A DNA stretch of 64,000 bases, from positions 62,001 through 126,000 of the forward strand of contig NZ_FNFP01000005.1 of assembly GCF_900100845.1 (NCBI RefSeq). Direction: 5' to 3'. Both the position numbers and the translations under genes were made by a program. The notes beneath the pieces were generated by a model that made no database searches, was not told the DNA's origin, and was given only the letters and a program-made list of their open reading frames with translations. Shown one piece after another: positions 34,186-44,580 of this stretch (positions are counted from its first letter, which is position 1; each line of letters begins with the position of its first letter). The DNA is from Natronincola ferrireducens. GTDB lineage: Bacteria > Bacillota > Clostridia > Peptostreptococcales > Natronincolaceae.

Positions 34186-35766
34186 ATGAAAATATTAGTT
34201 ACAGAGAAAATTGCTGATCAAGGTATAGAGGTTTTAAAGAAATCTGGGATGGAAGTGGATGTAAAGCTGGATATTGAAAGAGGGGAATTACTAGAAATCA
34301 TCAAAAACTATGATGCTATTGTGGTTCGAAGTGTAACAAAGATAGATGAAGAATTTTATCAACACGCTGTGAATTTAAAGGTAGTTGGAAGAGCAGGAAA
34401 TGGTGTAGATAATATTGAGATGGAGGGGGCAACCGAAAGAGGCATTATTGTAGTAAATACACCTGAAGCCAACATCGTTTCAGCAGCAGAGCATACAATT
34501 GGACTTTTAATTGCATCATGCCGAAATATACCTCAAGCCAACAATCATATAAAAAACAGACAATGGGACAGAAGTGGATTTAAGGGTGTAGAATTACAGG
34601 GAAAAACGGCAGGTATTGTGGGATTAGGAAGAATAGGCTCTCTAGTAGCCACTAGGCTACAGGGCTTTGGCATGAAGGTAATAGCCTATGATCCCTACAT
34701 TACAGATGAACGGTTTAAAAAGTTTGGCGTAGAAAAAAAGGAAAACCTTCAAGATTTAGTAAAGGAATCGGATTTTATATCTGTTCATACCCCAAAAACA
34801 GAAGAAACCTTTGGTATGATCGGTGATGAGGAGTTTAAAATAGCTAAAAAAGGTGTTCGTGTAGTGAACTGTGCTAGAGGTGGCATTATTGATGAAGATG
34901 CATTGGTAAAGGCAATGAAGGAAAATATTGTAGCTAGTGCTGGTATTGATGTATTGGTAGATGAGCCCAATACCACCTCACCCCTCTTAGATCTTAACAA
35001 TGTCATCATTACCCCCCATCTTGGTGCAGATACAGTGGAGGCTCAAAATAACGTTGGAGTTACCATAGCCCATGAAGTGTTAAGTGCCTTAAAAGGAGAA
35101 ATGGTTCCTAACGCAGTAAATCTACCAACCCTACACCATCAAGAGTTAGAAGCCATAAAGGCGTATCTACAACTAGGTGAAATTCTAGGAAAACTATATC
35201 ATCAATTGGAAAAAGAAGCCATCGAAAAGATAGAAATAGTCTATAGGGGAACGGTAGCAGAAATGGAGACTTCAGCAGTGACTCTGGCTATACTAAAGGG
35301 GGTTTTTGAACCTATATTAAAGGAACGTGTAAACTATGTAAACGCTAGATTAACTGCAAAAAATAGAGGAATAAAGGTAATAGAAAGTAAGGAAACAGTA
35401 AACGGCGATTATATGAATTTAATTCGATTAAATATTACTGCTAACAATAAGGTTTTTACAGTAGCCGGCACAGTATTTGCTAAAAAGGATTTGAGAATTG
35501 TAGATGTAAATGGCTTTGAGTTCGATGTAAATCCTACACCCTATATGTTGATAGCTAATAACATTGATAAACCTGGAATGATAGGTCAAATAGGAACTTT
35601 ATTAGGAGCCAGCAAGATCAATATAGCCACCATGCAGGTAGGTAGAAATGTTAAAGGACATGAAGCTATGATGGTTTTAACTGTTGACTCTGAGGTGACA
35701 AAGGAAACACTAAAACTTATCAGTAATGTAGAAGGTATCTTAAAAATTAAATTTGCAAAACTGTAG
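34186..35766 (+). CDS. serA: D-3-phosphoglycerate dehydrogenase, long ACT-containing form
   Basis: A 526-aa enzyme, the usual size of the three-domain form. It has an N-terminal substrate domain, an NAD Rossmann fold (GIVGLGRIGSLVATRL, about residues 143-158), catalytic Arg in VVNCARGGIIDE, Glu in DVLVDEPN and His in ITPHLGADT. An intervening domain and a C-terminal ACT domain (IANNIDKPGMIGQIGTLL, about 450-526) follow; the ACT domain is the usual site for serine feedback. It oxidises 3-phosphoglycerate to phosphohydroxypyruvate. It lies 28 bp after the aminotransferase gene in the T-box operon. Confidence 0.95.
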   Translation: MKILVTEKIADQGIEVLKKSGMEVDVKLDIERGELLEIIKNYDAIVVRSVTKIDEEFYQHAVNLKVVGRAGNGVDNIEMEGATERGIIVVNTPEANIVSAAEHTIGLLIASCRNIPQANNHIKNRQWDRSGFKGVELQGKTAGIVGLGRIGSLVATRLQGFGMKVIAYDPYITDERFKKFGVEKKENLQDLVKESDFISVHTPKTEETFGMIGDEEFKIAKKGVRVVNCARGGIIDEDALVKAMKENIVASAGIDVLVDEPNTTSPLLDLNNVIITPHLGADTVEAQNNVGVTIAHEVLSALKGEMVPNAVNLPTLHHQELEAIKAYLQLGEILGKLYHQLEKEAIEKIEIVYRGTVAEMETSAVTLAILKGVFEPILKERVNYVNARLTAKNRGIKVIESKETVNGDYMNLIRLNITANNKVFTVAGTVFAKKDLRIVDVNGFEFDVNPTPYMLIANNIDKPGMIGQIGTLLGASKINIATMQVGRNVKGHEAMMVLTVDSEVTKETLKLISNVEGILKIKFAKL

Positions 35767-35785
35767 AAGGGTGGGGAAAAGGGAT

Positions 35786-36865
35786 ATGAAAAAATATAAA
35801 ATAGCTGTTATTCCAGGAGATGGCATAGGAAATGAGGTTACAGCGGAAGGGGTAAAGGTATTAGATACCTTTGCTGCCCTTAAAGGAGACATACACTTTG
35901 ATTATGAATATTTTCCTTGGGGCTGTGAGTATTATCTAAAAACTGGAAACATGATGGACCCCAACGGATTAAAGATTTTAAAGGATTTTGATGCTATCTT
36001 ATTAGGTGCTGTAGGATATCCTTCTGTACCTGATCACATTTCTCTTCATGGACTGCTTTTAAAAATACGACAGGGTTTTAATCAATCGGTTAACTTAAGA
36101 CCTATAAAGCTGCTGCCTGGAGCACCTTGTCCTCTTAAAGATAAAAGACCAGAGGATATTGATTTTATTGTGGTAAGAGAAAATGTAGAAGGTGAATATG
36201 CAGGGGTAGGAGGAGTTAGATTTGCTGATAGGCCAGAGGAAATAGCCCTACAAACAGCAGTATTTACCAGAAAAAACACAGAAAAAATTATGGAATATGC
36301 TTTTCAATTAGCTAGAAAACGAAATAAGTATAAGAAGGTTACCAATGTTACAAAATCCAATGCACTAAATTACAGTATGGTGTTTTGGGATAAAATTTTT
36401 ACAGAGCAGGCAGAAAATTATAGAGATATTATAACAGAAACCCACCATGTTGATGCAGTTACCATGTATTTTTTACAAAAGCCAGAAACCTATGACGTAT
36501 TGGTGGCATCCAATCTCTTCGGAGATATTATTACTGATTTAGGAGCAGCTTTACAGGGTGGATTAGGCTTTGCTGCCAGTGGCAACTTGAACTTAGAGAA
36601 GGAATACCCCTCTATGTTTGAGCCAGTCCATGGTTCAGCCCCTGATTTAGCCGGTAAACAGGTTGCTAATCCTATCGCCATGATTTGGACAGTAAAAATG
36701 CTATTAGATCATTTATTAGAAGATTGTGACACAGAAAGGATTACTGAGGCTATTACAGAAATTTTACTGGAAGGTAAAACACTGACACCAGATTTAAAGG
36801 GAACAGCAAAAACCCATGAAGTTGGGGATGCAGTATGTGAGAGACTAAAAAGGCTTTTAGGTTAA
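35786..36865 (+). CDS. Tartrate/D-malate dehydrogenase-like beta-decarboxylating dehydrogenase
   Basis: A 359-aa member of the isocitrate/isopropylmalate dehydrogenase family. The N terminus has AVIPGDGIGNEV; the active-site Tyr-bearing segment is VVRENVEGEYAG; metal ligands lie in ASNLFGDIITDLGAALQGG; and the NAD loop is EPVHGSAPDLAGKQVANPIA. LHGLLLKIRQGFNQSVNLRP is typical of the TtuC/DmlA group (D-malate, tartrate), not of LeuB. ATG 35786 is used although the frame is open from 35753 inside serA. Some tartrate dehydrogenases decarboxylate meso-tartrate to D-glycerate, which could feed serine synthesis; that link is inference. Confidence 0.8.
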   Translation: MKKYKIAVIPGDGIGNEVTAEGVKVLDTFAALKGDIHFDYEYFPWGCEYYLKTGNMMDPNGLKILKDFDAILLGAVGYPSVPDHISLHGLLLKIRQGFNQSVNLRPIKLLPGAPCPLKDKRPEDIDFIVVRENVEGEYAGVGGVRFADRPEEIALQTAVFTRKNTEKIMEYAFQLARKRNKYKKVTNVTKSNALNYSMVFWDKIFTEQAENYRDIITETHHVDAVTMYFLQKPETYDVLVASNLFGDIITDLGAALQGGLGFAASGNLNLEKEYPSMFEPVHGSAPDLAGKQVANPIAMIWTVKMLLDHLLEDCDTERITEAITEILLEGKTLTPDLKGTAKTHEVGDAVCERLKRLLG

Positions 36866-36907
36866 GGATAAAAAGTGTTTAACCTATGGTAGTGGGAGTG
36901 ATAACAT

Positions 36908-37720
36908 ATGGACTATATAAATATTTTAAATCGTATAGGATATGCAGCAACCCTAGGAGAAGAAAATATATTGACGGCCTTGGATTTTGCTAAGGAGAAT
37001 GGGTTTCCTTCTGTAGAAATCAATTTAAATGTTCCTGCATTTTTTCCTGAAAACTATAGTAGAGAGCAGCGCAAAGCTATTAGAGCAAGGGTAGAGAAGG
37101 AAAAGATAGCTTTAAGCTTCCATGCTCCTGAGGATATTCCCCTTTATCATCTACATGATGGTGTAAGAAAAGAAGGACTTGAACGGCTAAAGGAATGTAT
37201 AGATTTTGGGGCTGAGATTGGGGGACAAAAGATTACCTTTCATCCTGGAGATTCCGTTTGTTTTACCCAAACCGATAAAAAAATTTATCTTCAAGAAATT
37301 TATGGTGGGGAATTTGCAAAATTGTTGAAGGAAAGCTTAATAGAATTAAGGAAGCATGCTATGGGAAAAATCATGCCTTGTATTGAAAATGTAGGGAATT
37401 TCAATGGTATGATAAAAAAAGTATTAGAAGAATTATTGCCTCAAGGGGATTTATACCTTACATGGGATATTGGTCACTCCTATGGAAAGCAGGGGGATAT
37501 AGATTTTTTTATGAGTAATTTAAAATATGTAAGAAACTGCCATATCCATGACCATAATGGTGTTCAGGATCATCAGGTTATAGGAGAAGGAAAAATAAAT
37601 TTTCAATATTATTTTAATCAGTTAGAGGACATAGATACCTCCTTCATTTTAGAAGTTCGTCCCGTGGAGAAGGCCTTGATATCTAGAGAAAATTTGCAAA
37701 GGATACTTCAAAAGTTTTAG
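36908..37720 (+). CDS. Xylose isomerase-like TIM-barrel protein (sugar isomerase/epimerase family)
   Basis: A 270-aa AP-endonuclease-2/xylose-isomerase-fold protein. Putative metal ligands in order: Glu in SVEINLN, His in LSFHAPED, His in ITFHPGD, Glu in PCIENVG, Asp/His in WDIGHSYG, His in NCHIHDHNG and Glu in ILEVRP. Members include hydroxypyruvate isomerase, epimerases and endonuclease IV. Being last in a serine/glycerate-type operon, an isomerase of a hydroxypyruvate- or tartronate-like compound is plausible, but nothing in the sequence proves it. GGGAGTG precedes the ATG. Confidence 0.7.
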   Translation: MDYINILNRIGYAATLGEENILTALDFAKENGFPSVEINLNVPAFFPENYSREQRKAIRARVEKEKIALSFHAPEDIPLYHLHDGVRKEGLERLKECIDFGAEIGGQKITFHPGDSVCFTQTDKKIYLQEIYGGEFAKLLKESLIELRKHAMGKIMPCIENVGNFNGMIKKVLEELLPQGDLYLTWDIGHSYGKQGDIDFFMSNLKYVRNCHIHDHNGVQDHQVIGEGKINFQYYFNQLEDIDTSFILEVRPVEKALISRENLQRILQKF

Positions 37721-37790
37721 AGGAATAGGTAAAAATATATATTTTATAATTGACAATATTATATAACCTATGATAACATACTTTCAAATG

Positions 37791-37796
37791 TATAAT
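37791..37796 (+). promoter_or_regulatory. -10 box of the pyr operon promoter
   Basis: TATAAT at 37791-37796 places transcription start near 37803, just before the conserved leader sequence, as in other PyrR-controlled operons. The -35 region is weak. A TTGACA at 37750 is too far away to pair with this -10 box. Confidence 0.45.
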
Positions 37797-37802
37797 AACA
37801 TG

Positions 37803-37956
37803 CAAACCTTTAAAGTGGTCCAGAGAGGCCAGAAAGGATGGATAACTATGACAAGTATATTTAAAAATATATTTGAGGTATTTTTCATATTTAAAAACCT
37901 AAGGACAATAATAAGATTATTAATTTTTATAATCTTATTATTGTCCTTTTTGTTTT
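37803..37956 (+). promoter_or_regulatory. PyrR-type pyr attenuator leader
   Basis: CCTTTAAAG-TGG-TCCAGAGAGGC-CCA-AAAGG at 37807-37837 carries the PyrR-binding loop core (TCCNGNGAGGY) within an anti-antiterminator stem. It is followed by a terminator with a perfect 20-bp stem (37901-37920 with 37929-37948) and TTTTTGTTTT. UMP-bound PyrR should stabilise the first hairpin and allow termination. An 85-codon ORF that overlaps this region (37770-38027) is an artefact of the leader. Confidence 0.92.
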
Positions 37957-38040
37957 GCAAAAATTCCTACAGCTTAACAAAAACTGTGGTTAGTGAAAAG
38001 TCCTATATCAGTAGAGAAAAAATATAGAGGAGATGAAAAA

Positions 38041-39339
38041 ATGAAGCTGTTAATTAAAAACGGAAGAATTATTGATCCTATATCCAACACCGATGAGGTC
38101 AAGGACTTAATGATAGAAGATGACAAAATAGTCGCTGTTAAAAAGAACATAGAAGAGAAGGTCGACAAAATTATCGATGCAAAGAACTGTTGGGTTGTAC
38201 CGGGATTAATTGATATCCATGTTCATTTAAGGGAACCAGGATTTGAGGATAAAGAAACGATATCCTCTGGCAGTCAAAGTGCAGCCAAGGGAGGATTTAC
38301 TACTATATGCTGTATGCCAAATACCAATCCAGTAATAGATAATAAGGATGTTGTAAAGTATATTCAAGAAAAAGCAAACAAAGAAGCTTTGGTAAATATT
38401 TTGCCTATAGGTGCCATTACAAAGGGCCAAGAAGGCAGAGAACTGGCGGCAATTGAAGAAATGATGGAGGCTGGAATTTGTGGAATTAGTGAAGACGGAA
38501 AGGCGGTTATGAAGGCAACCCTTATGGAGGAGGCATTAGAGGTGGCTAGTAAATTAAAATTACCAGTCTTTTCCCACTGTGAGGACCATGATCTTTCTAA
38601 TGATGGGGTTATGAATGAAGGGGATAGGTGTAGGGAGCTGGGGCTGAAGGGGATAAGTCCAGATGCTGAAGAAATCATTGCTGCACGAGACATATTTTTA
38701 GCACAGAAGCTAGATGTTAAACTTCATCTCTGTCACATTAGTACCCAAGGAACAGTAGAGATTCTAAGGCAAAGCAAAAAAAGAGATAAGAGGATAACAG
38801 CAGAAGTATGCCCCCATCACTTTACATTAACGGAGGAGGCTGTGACACCCAACAATACCAATACCAAAATGAATCCTCCCTTAAGAACCTATAAAGACAT
38901 AGAAGCTATCAAAGAAGCTCTAAGGGATGGAACAATAGATATTATAGCAACCGATCATGCTCCCCATCATGAGAGGGAAAAGAACCTTTCCTATGTAGAG
39001 GCGCCCTTCGGCATTGTAGGCTTAGAAACAGCGGTGCCACTGGTGATAACAGAGTTGGTGGACAAAGGAATCTTAACACCAATACAAATGATAGAAAAAA
39101 TGAGTACAAAGCCTGCTGCGTTGCTGGGATTAGATAAAGGAGAATTAAAGATAGGGAAGATAGCTGATGTAACCATCATCAATCCCTATGAAGTCTATGA
39201 TATAGATATAAATAAGTTTGCATCAAAGGGAAAAAACAGTCCTTTTCATGGGAAGACAGTAAAAGGAAAAGTAAACTATACGATTGTAGCTGGGAAGTTG
39301 ATTGTAGAAAATGGAGAACTTTTGGTAGATAAACAATAA
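38041..39339 (+). CDS. pyrC: Dihydroorotase, type I
   Basis: A 432-aa amidohydrolase that cyclises N-carbamoyl-aspartate to dihydroorotate. Metal ligands: DIHVHLREPG (His-x-His and substrate Arg), FSHCEDHD, CHISTQG and IIATDHAPHH (catalytic Asp). This is the long, type I form common in Gram-positives. ATG 38041 follows GAGGAGATG; the longer frame from GTG 37993 lies in the attenuator region. It is the first gene of the pyr operon, 14 bp before pyrF. Confidence 0.95.
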   Translation: MKLLIKNGRIIDPISNTDEVKDLMIEDDKIVAVKKNIEEKVDKIIDAKNCWVVPGLIDIHVHLREPGFEDKETISSGSQSAAKGGFTTICCMPNTNPVIDNKDVVKYIQEKANKEALVNILPIGAITKGQEGRELAAIEEMMEAGICGISEDGKAVMKATLMEEALEVASKLKLPVFSHCEDHDLSNDGVMNEGDRCRELGLKGISPDAEEIIAARDIFLAQKLDVKLHLCHISTQGTVEILRQSKKRDKRITAEVCPHHFTLTEEAVTPNNTNTKMNPPLRTYKDIEAIKEALRDGTIDIIATDHAPHHEREKNLSYVEAPFGIVGLETAVPLVITELVDKGILTPIQMIEKMSTKPAALLGLDKGELKIGKIADVTIINPYEVYDIDINKFASKGKNSPFHGKTVKGKVNYTIVAGKLIVENGELLVDKQ

Positions 39340-39352
39340 GGAGGAGGATGGA

Positions 39353-40276
39353 ATGATAGATAGATTGATAGAAAAAATTGAAGCATTACAAAATCCTACA
39401 GTGGTAGGATTAGACCCTAGGTTAAATTATGTGCCTAGAGCCATAAGAGAAAAGAACTATGAACTATATGGAAAAACCCCTAAGGCAGCAGCAAAGGCTT
39501 TTCTGGAATTCAACAAGGGGATTATTGATGGAATCTATGATTTAGTACCAGCAGTAAAGCCTCAAATAGCCATGTATGAGCAATATGGATCAGAAGGCAT
39601 ACAAGCCTACATTGATACCATTGGCTATGCAAAGGAAAAAGGACTGCTGATTATTGGTGATATTAAAAGAAGTGACATTGCGTCTACTGCCGAAGCCTAT
39701 GCTGATGGACATATCGGCAGGGTAAAGGTTGAAGAAGAAAGCTATAGTATCTACGGGGAAGATACGATTACCTTAAACCCCTATCTTGGATACGACTCCA
39801 TTGAACCCTATGTTGGACATTGTAAAACCTATGATAAAGGACTTTTTATTCTTGTTAAAACCTCCAATTCCAATAGTGGAGAAATACAGGATCTAGATGT
39901 AGGTGGAGAAAAGCTTTATGAAAGAGTTGGGAAACTGGTTCATCAATGGGGACAATCCTTAGTAGGCAAAAGAGGGTATAGTTCCATAGGGGCAGTGGTG
40001 GGGGCAACCCATCCTCATCAAGCAGAAGGCCTCCGTAGCATCATGCCCAAGACTTATTTTTTAGTGCCGGGCTATGGAGCTCAAGGAGCTAAGGCTGAAG
40101 ATTTAAAGGGATATTTTAATAGGGATGGATTAGGAGCCATTATTAATTCCTCAAGGGGAATCATTGCAGCTTATCAAAGGGAAGCTTATCAATCAAAGTA
40201 CAAGGAAGAAGAATTTGCCTTGGCAGCAAGAGCTGCGGTATTGGATATGAAAAAGGATTTGCAAAAAATACTTTAA
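39353..40276 (+). CDS. pyrF: Orotidine 5'-phosphate decarboxylase, type 2
   Basis: A 307-aa enzyme of the longer bacterial class. The catalytic segment is IGDIKRSDIASTAEAYA (Asp-Lys-x-x-Asp array), with VGLDPR at the N terminus and VPGYGAQGAKAED near the C terminus for phosphate binding. It makes UMP from OMP. AAGGAGGAGG precedes the ATG. Within the pyr operon between pyrC and carA. Confidence 0.95.
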   Translation: MIDRLIEKIEALQNPTVVGLDPRLNYVPRAIREKNYELYGKTPKAAAKAFLEFNKGIIDGIYDLVPAVKPQIAMYEQYGSEGIQAYIDTIGYAKEKGLLIIGDIKRSDIASTAEAYADGHIGRVKVEEESYSIYGEDTITLNPYLGYDSIEPYVGHCKTYDKGLFILVKTSNSNSGEIQDLDVGGEKLYERVGKLVHQWGQSLVGKRGYSSIGAVVGATHPHQAEGLRSIMPKTYFLVPGYGAQGAKAEDLKGYFNRDGLGAIINSSRGIIAAYQREAYQSKYKEEEFALAARAAVLDMKKDLQKIL

Positions 40277-40304
40277 CACAATAAGGCCAGAGGAGTGGGA
40301 CAAT

Positions 40305-41384
40305 ATGAAGGCAAAATTAATTTTAGAAAATGGGAATAGTTTTGAGGGAATAGCCTTTGGACACATTCAAGAGACAGTAGGTGAAGTGGTATTTAATACA
40401 GGAATGACAGGCTATCAAGAAATATTAACAGATCCCTCTTATTATGGGCAAATGGTGGTGATGACCTATCCCCTAATAGGGAATTATGGGATTAACCTTG
40501 ATGATATGGAATCAACAGCTCCAAAGGTAAAAGCCCTCATTGTAAGAGAAAGGACTGCTAAAGGGAGCAACTGGAGATGTGAAATGGATATAGAAGGGTA
40601 TTTAAAAGAGATGAAAGTGATGGGTTTAGCAGAAATAGATACCAGGGCTTTGACTAAGACCTTAAGAAACCACGGAACCATGAAGGGAATCATTGTAGGG
40701 GAGGACATATCCCAAGAGGAAATACAGAAAAAAATAAATAATTTTAGTAACGAAGATGCTGTAAAACAGGTGACGACAAAGGAGATTTACAGTGTTGAAG
40801 GAGCAGGAAAGCATATTGCCATCATAGATTTTGGGATGAAGAAAAATATTCTCAGGTCTTTTAGTAAAAGAAATTGTAGAATAACTGTATTTCCCTATAA
40901 TGTAGGGGCTGAAGAGATATTAAGTGTAAATCCCGATGGTATATTTCTATCCAATGGCCCTGGAGATCCTAAAGCCTTAACAGATAACATTGCTACAATT
41001 AAGAAGTTGACTGAAAAAAAGCCTATTCTGGGAATTTGTTTAGGTCATCAGCTTTTGGCCCTTAGCTTAGGAGGAAATACAGAAAGATTAAAGTTTGGTC
41101 ACCATGGCTGTAACCATCCAGTGAAGGATTTAATAAAGAACAAGATTTATATAACCTCTCAAAATCATGATTATGTTGTAGATGGAGGAAGCTTACCAGA
41201 AGAGGTAATAGTCACCCATGTTAACTTAAATGATAACACCATAGAAGGGATACAGCATGAATTTTTACCAATATTCAGTGTACAGTTTCATCCTGAAGCC
41301 TCGCCTGGACCCCAAGATACTGCCTATATATTTGATAAGTTTATGGAGTTGCTAGACAAGGAGGATTACAATGCCAAGAGATAA
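40305..41384 (+). CDS. carA: Carbamoyl-phosphate synthase small (glutaminase) subunit
   Basis: A 359-aa glutamine amidotransferase. The N-terminal domain has [16 protein letters not shown]; the class I amidotransferase part has the nucleophilic Cys in [14 protein letters not shown] and the His-Glu pair in [11 protein letters not shown]. It supplies ammonia from glutamine to CarB. Its last 14 bp overlap carB, with AAGGAGG inside carA serving the next gene. Since this operon is under PyrR, the enzyme serves mainly pyrimidines here. Confidence 0.96.
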   Translation: MKAKLILENGNSFEGIAFGHIQETVGEVVFNTGMTGYQEILTDPSYYGQMVVMTYPLIGNYGINLDDMESTAPKVKALIVRERTAKGSNWRCEMDIEGYLKEMKVMGLAEIDTRALTKTLRNHGTMKGIIVGEDISQEEIQKKINNFSNEDAVKQVTTKEIYSVEGAGKHIAIIDFGMKKNILRSFSKRNCRITVFPYNVGAEEILSVNPDGIFLSNGPGDPKALTDNIATIKKLTEKKPILGICLGHQLLALSLGGNTERLKFGHHGCNHPVKDLIKNKIYITSQNHDYVVDGGSLPEEVIVTHVNLNDNTIEGIQHEFLPIFSVQFHPEASPGPQDTAYIFDKFMELLDKEDYNAKR

Positions 41385-44300
41385 TACTATAAAAAAAGTA
41401 CTAGTTATTGGTTCAGGTCCCATTATTATAGGTCAAGCAGCAGAGTTTGATTATGCTGGAACCCAAGCCTGCAGAGCCTTAAAGGAAGAAGGCCTAGAGG
41501 TAATATTAATTAACAGTAATCCTGCTACCATTATGACAGATAAAGAAATGGCAGATAAAATTTATATAGAACCATTAACGATAGAGTTTGTTGAAAAAAT
41601 TATTGCTAAGGAAAGACCCGATAGCATCTTAGCAGGAATGGGCGGACAAACAGGACTTAATCTTGTTGTAGAGCTCTTTGATAAGGGGATATTACAGCGA
41701 TACAATGTAAAAATTATAGGAACATCTATAGAAGCCATTAGAAGGGGAGAAGATAGGGAGCTATTCAAAAATTTAATGGAAAGTATTCAGCAGCCTATTG
41801 TAGAAGGTGAAATTATTACAAACCTTGAAGATGGACTTCAATTTGCCAGTAGAGTTGGTTATCCTGTCATTGTTAGACCTGCCTATACATTAGGGGGTAC
41901 AGGTGGAGGTATTGCTAACGATGAAATTCAATTAAAGGAGATACTAGGCCAAGGTCTTCAAATGAGTAGAGTGGGACAAGTATTATTGGAAAAAAGTATT
42001 AAGGGATGGAAAGAAATTGAATATGAAGTAATTAGAGATAAATATGGTAATTCCATTGCTGTATGTAATATGGAAAACATCGATCCTGTAGGGGTTCATA
42101 CTGGGGACAGTATTGTAGTGGCTCCGTCTCAAACCCTATCGGATAAAGAATGTCAAATGCTGCGAACTGCTTCAATAAATATTATTGATGCTATTAAAAT
42201 AGAGGGAGGATGCAATGTACAATTTGCTCTAGATCCTAAGAGCTTCCAGTATGCAGTCATAGAAATAAATCCTAGAGTTAGTAGATCGTCTGCCTTAGCT
42301 TCCAAGGCAACGGGATATCCTATCGCAGCAGTAGCTACAAAAATAGCTTTGGGGTATGGACTAGATGAAATAAAAAATGCAGTGACTGAAAAAACCTACG
42401 CCTGTTTTGAGCCCACCTTGGATTATGTAGTAGTAAAGATTCCTAAATGGCCCTTTGATAAGTTCCACCAGGCTAATAGAATGCTAGGAACAAAAATGAT
42501 GGCAACGGGAGAAATAATGGCTATAGGTAATAATTTTGAAGCTGCCCTCCTCAAAGGAATACGTTCTTTAGAAATAGGTCAGTATAATCTAGAGGGCAAA
42601 ACCTCTCAATCTAGGGATATTGAAGAATTGAAAAGAAAAATCCAAGTGCCTGATGATGAAAGAATATTTGATGTGGCAGAAATCCTTAGAAGAAATTATA
42701 GACCAGAAAAAATTTGTGAAATAACAGGAATAGATAGCTTTTTTATAGACAAAATTATGAACATTGTAATAGAGGAAGAAAGGTTGAAAAAAACTTCTTT
42801 AGAAGAAATGACGGAAGAAAAATTGAGACCTCTAAAGAAAAAAGGATTTTCTGATAAGGGAATAGCAAATTTAATGGGATGTAGTCCAGAGGATATTTAT
42901 CGTTTAAGAAAGCAATGGCATATAGTCCCTACCTATAAAATGGTAGATACCTGTAGTGGAGAATTTGAAGCTGTGTCACCTTATTACTACTCCACCTTTG
43001 ACCAAGTGGACGAAGTAGAGATAAGTAATAGGAAAAAAGTCATGGTAATTGGGTCGGGGCCTATACGGATAGGACAGGGTATTGAGTTTGACTATTGCTC
43101 AGTCCACAGCATCTTAACCTTGAAGGAAGCTGGAATTGAGACAATTATTGTAAATAACAATCCTGAAACTGTAAGTACCGACTTCAATATTTCTGACAAA
43201 TTGTACTTTGAACCTCTGACCGAAGAAGATGTTTTAAATATTGTAGAAAAAGAAAATCCTGATGGTGTTATCCTACAATTTGGTGGACAAACGGCAATTA
43301 AGCTGGCAAATTTCTTTAGAAAAATGGCAATACCTATATTAGGAACAAAACCAGAAGAAATAGACGAAGCAGAGGATAGAAAAAAGTTCGATACTTTAAT
43401 GGAAAAACTCAATATTCCAAGGCCCAAGGGAGAAGCAGTGACAACGGTTGAAGAAGGTATTGAGGAAGCTAAGCTGTTAAGCTATCCAGTTTTAGTAAGA
43501 CCCTCCTATGTCCTAGGTGGACAAGGAATGGAAATAACCTATAGGGAAAAAGATTTAGAAAAATATTTAAAAGAGGCTTTTCAACGGGATAAGAAAAATC
43601 CAGTGTTAATTGATAAGTATCTTATAGGAAAAGAGATAGAAGTAGATGCTATCTGTGATGGAGAAGAAATACTGATTCCTGGGATTATGGAGCATCTAGA
43701 AAGGGCTGGTATTCATTCGGGAGATAGTATATCCATTTATCCTAGTCAAAATATATCCCAAGGGACAAAGGATAAAATTCAGCAATACACAAAATCTATA
43801 GCAAATGCTCTAAAGGTCAGGGGTATGATTAACATTCAATTTGTAGAATTTCAAGGCCAATTGTATGTTATTGAAGTGAATCCCCGGTCCAGCAGAACAG
43901 TTCCTTTTATAAGCAAAGTAACTGGGGTGCCAATGATAGGCTTAGCCACTAGAGTCATGCTGGGAGAGAAATTAAAGAATCTAGGATATGGTACAGGAAT
44001 TTATCCAGAAGGGGAATTAATTGCAGTAAAGGTACCGGTTTTTTCTACAGAAAAGCTGCCGATGGTGGAAATGAGCTTAGGACCAGAGATGAAATCTACA
44101 GGGGAAGTCTTAGGTGTAGGCAAAACCTTTATAGAAGCCCTATATAAAGGATTTATAGCAGCAGGGATAAAAATCCCTAAAAAAGAAGGAAAAATTCTGG
44201 TGACATTAAAGGACTATGATAAGGAGGAATTTACTCAGCTGGCAAAGGGTCTTCATAAAAAGGGCTATCGGTTCATAGCTACAGAAGGAACGGCTCAACA

Positions 44301-44580
44301 TTTAAAAAATCATGATATTCCTGCAGAGGCTGTAAAAAAGATTAGCGAAGGGGTTCCAAACATCCTTGATATCATAAGAGATGGGGAGATTAAGTTAGTC
44401 ATCAATACACCTACTAGAGGACATGATGCAAAAAGAGATGGCTTTATGATACGGAGAGCAGCCATGGAAGCCTCCATTAATGTGTTGACATCCCTAGACA
44501 CAGTAAGGGCAATGTTAGGGATTATGGAAAGTAATCTTTCTATAGAAGATTTAAATCCTGTAGATTTAGGAGGGATATGA
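41371..44580 (+). CDS. carB: Carbamoyl-phosphate synthase large subunit
   Basis: A 1069-aa protein, full length. Two homologous ATP-grasp halves: the first starts [21 protein letters not shown] and phosphorylates bicarbonate; the second starts [19 protein letters not shown] and phosphorylates carbamate. The oligomerisation domain lies between (about 400-550) and an MGS-like allosteric domain is C-terminal (about 930-1069: TEGTAQHL). It overlaps carA by 14 bp and pyrK by 4 bp, so the three are translationally coupled. Product: carbamoyl phosphate for pyrimidine (and arginine) synthesis. Confidence 0.97.
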   Translation: MPRDNTIKKVLVIGSGPIIIGQAAEFDYAGTQACRALKEEGLEVILINSNPATIMTDKEMADKIYIEPLTIEFVEKIIAKERPDSILAGMGGQTGLNLVVELFDKGILQRYNVKIIGTSIEAIRRGEDRELFKNLMESIQQPIVEGEIITNLEDGLQFASRVGYPVIVRPAYTLGGTGGGIANDEIQLKEILGQGLQMSRVGQVLLEKSIKGWKEIEYEVIRDKYGNSIAVCNMENIDPVGVHTGDSIVVAPSQTLSDKECQMLRTASINIIDAIKIEGGCNVQFALDPKSFQYAVIEINPRVSRSSALASKATGYPIAAVATKIALGYGLDEIKNAVTEKTYACFEPTLDYVVVKIPKWPFDKFHQANRMLGTKMMATGEIMAIGNNFEAALLKGIRSLEIGQYNLEGKTSQSRDIEELKRKIQVPDDERIFDVAEILRRNYRPEKICEITGIDSFFIDKIMNIVIEEERLKKTSLEEMTEEKLRPLKKKGFSDKGIANLMGCSPEDIYRLRKQWHIVPTYKMVDTCSGEFEAVSPYYYSTFDQVDEVEISNRKKVMVIGSGPIRIGQGIEFDYCSVHSILTLKEAGIETIIVNNNPETVSTDFNISDKLYFEPLTEEDVLNIVEKENPDGVILQFGGQTAIKLANFFRKMAIPILGTKPEEIDEAEDRKKFDTLMEKLNIPRPKGEAVTTVEEGIEEAKLLSYPVLVRPSYVLGGQGMEITYREKDLEKYLKEAFQRDKKNPVLIDKYLIGKEIEVDAICDGEEILIPGIMEHLERAGIHSGDSISIYPSQNISQGTKDKIQQYTKSIANALKVRGMINIQFVEFQGQLYVIEVNPRSSRTVPFISKVTGVPMIGLATRVMLGEKLKNLGYGTGIYPEGELIAVKVPVFSTEKLPMVEMSLGPEMKSTGEVLGVGKTFIEALYKGFIAAGIKIPKKEGKILVTLKDYDKEEFTQLAKGLHKKGYRFIATEGTAQHLKNHDIPAEAVKKISEGVPNILDIIRDGEIKLVINTPTRGHDAKRDGFMIRRAAMEASINVLTSLDTVRAMLGIMESNLSIEDLNPVDLGGI

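Noticed and set aside
37770-38027. 85-codon ORF before pyrC with one hydrophobic segment
   Set aside because: It covers the PyrR loop and the attenuator terminator and overlaps pyrC; the coding look comes from the AT-rich terminator.
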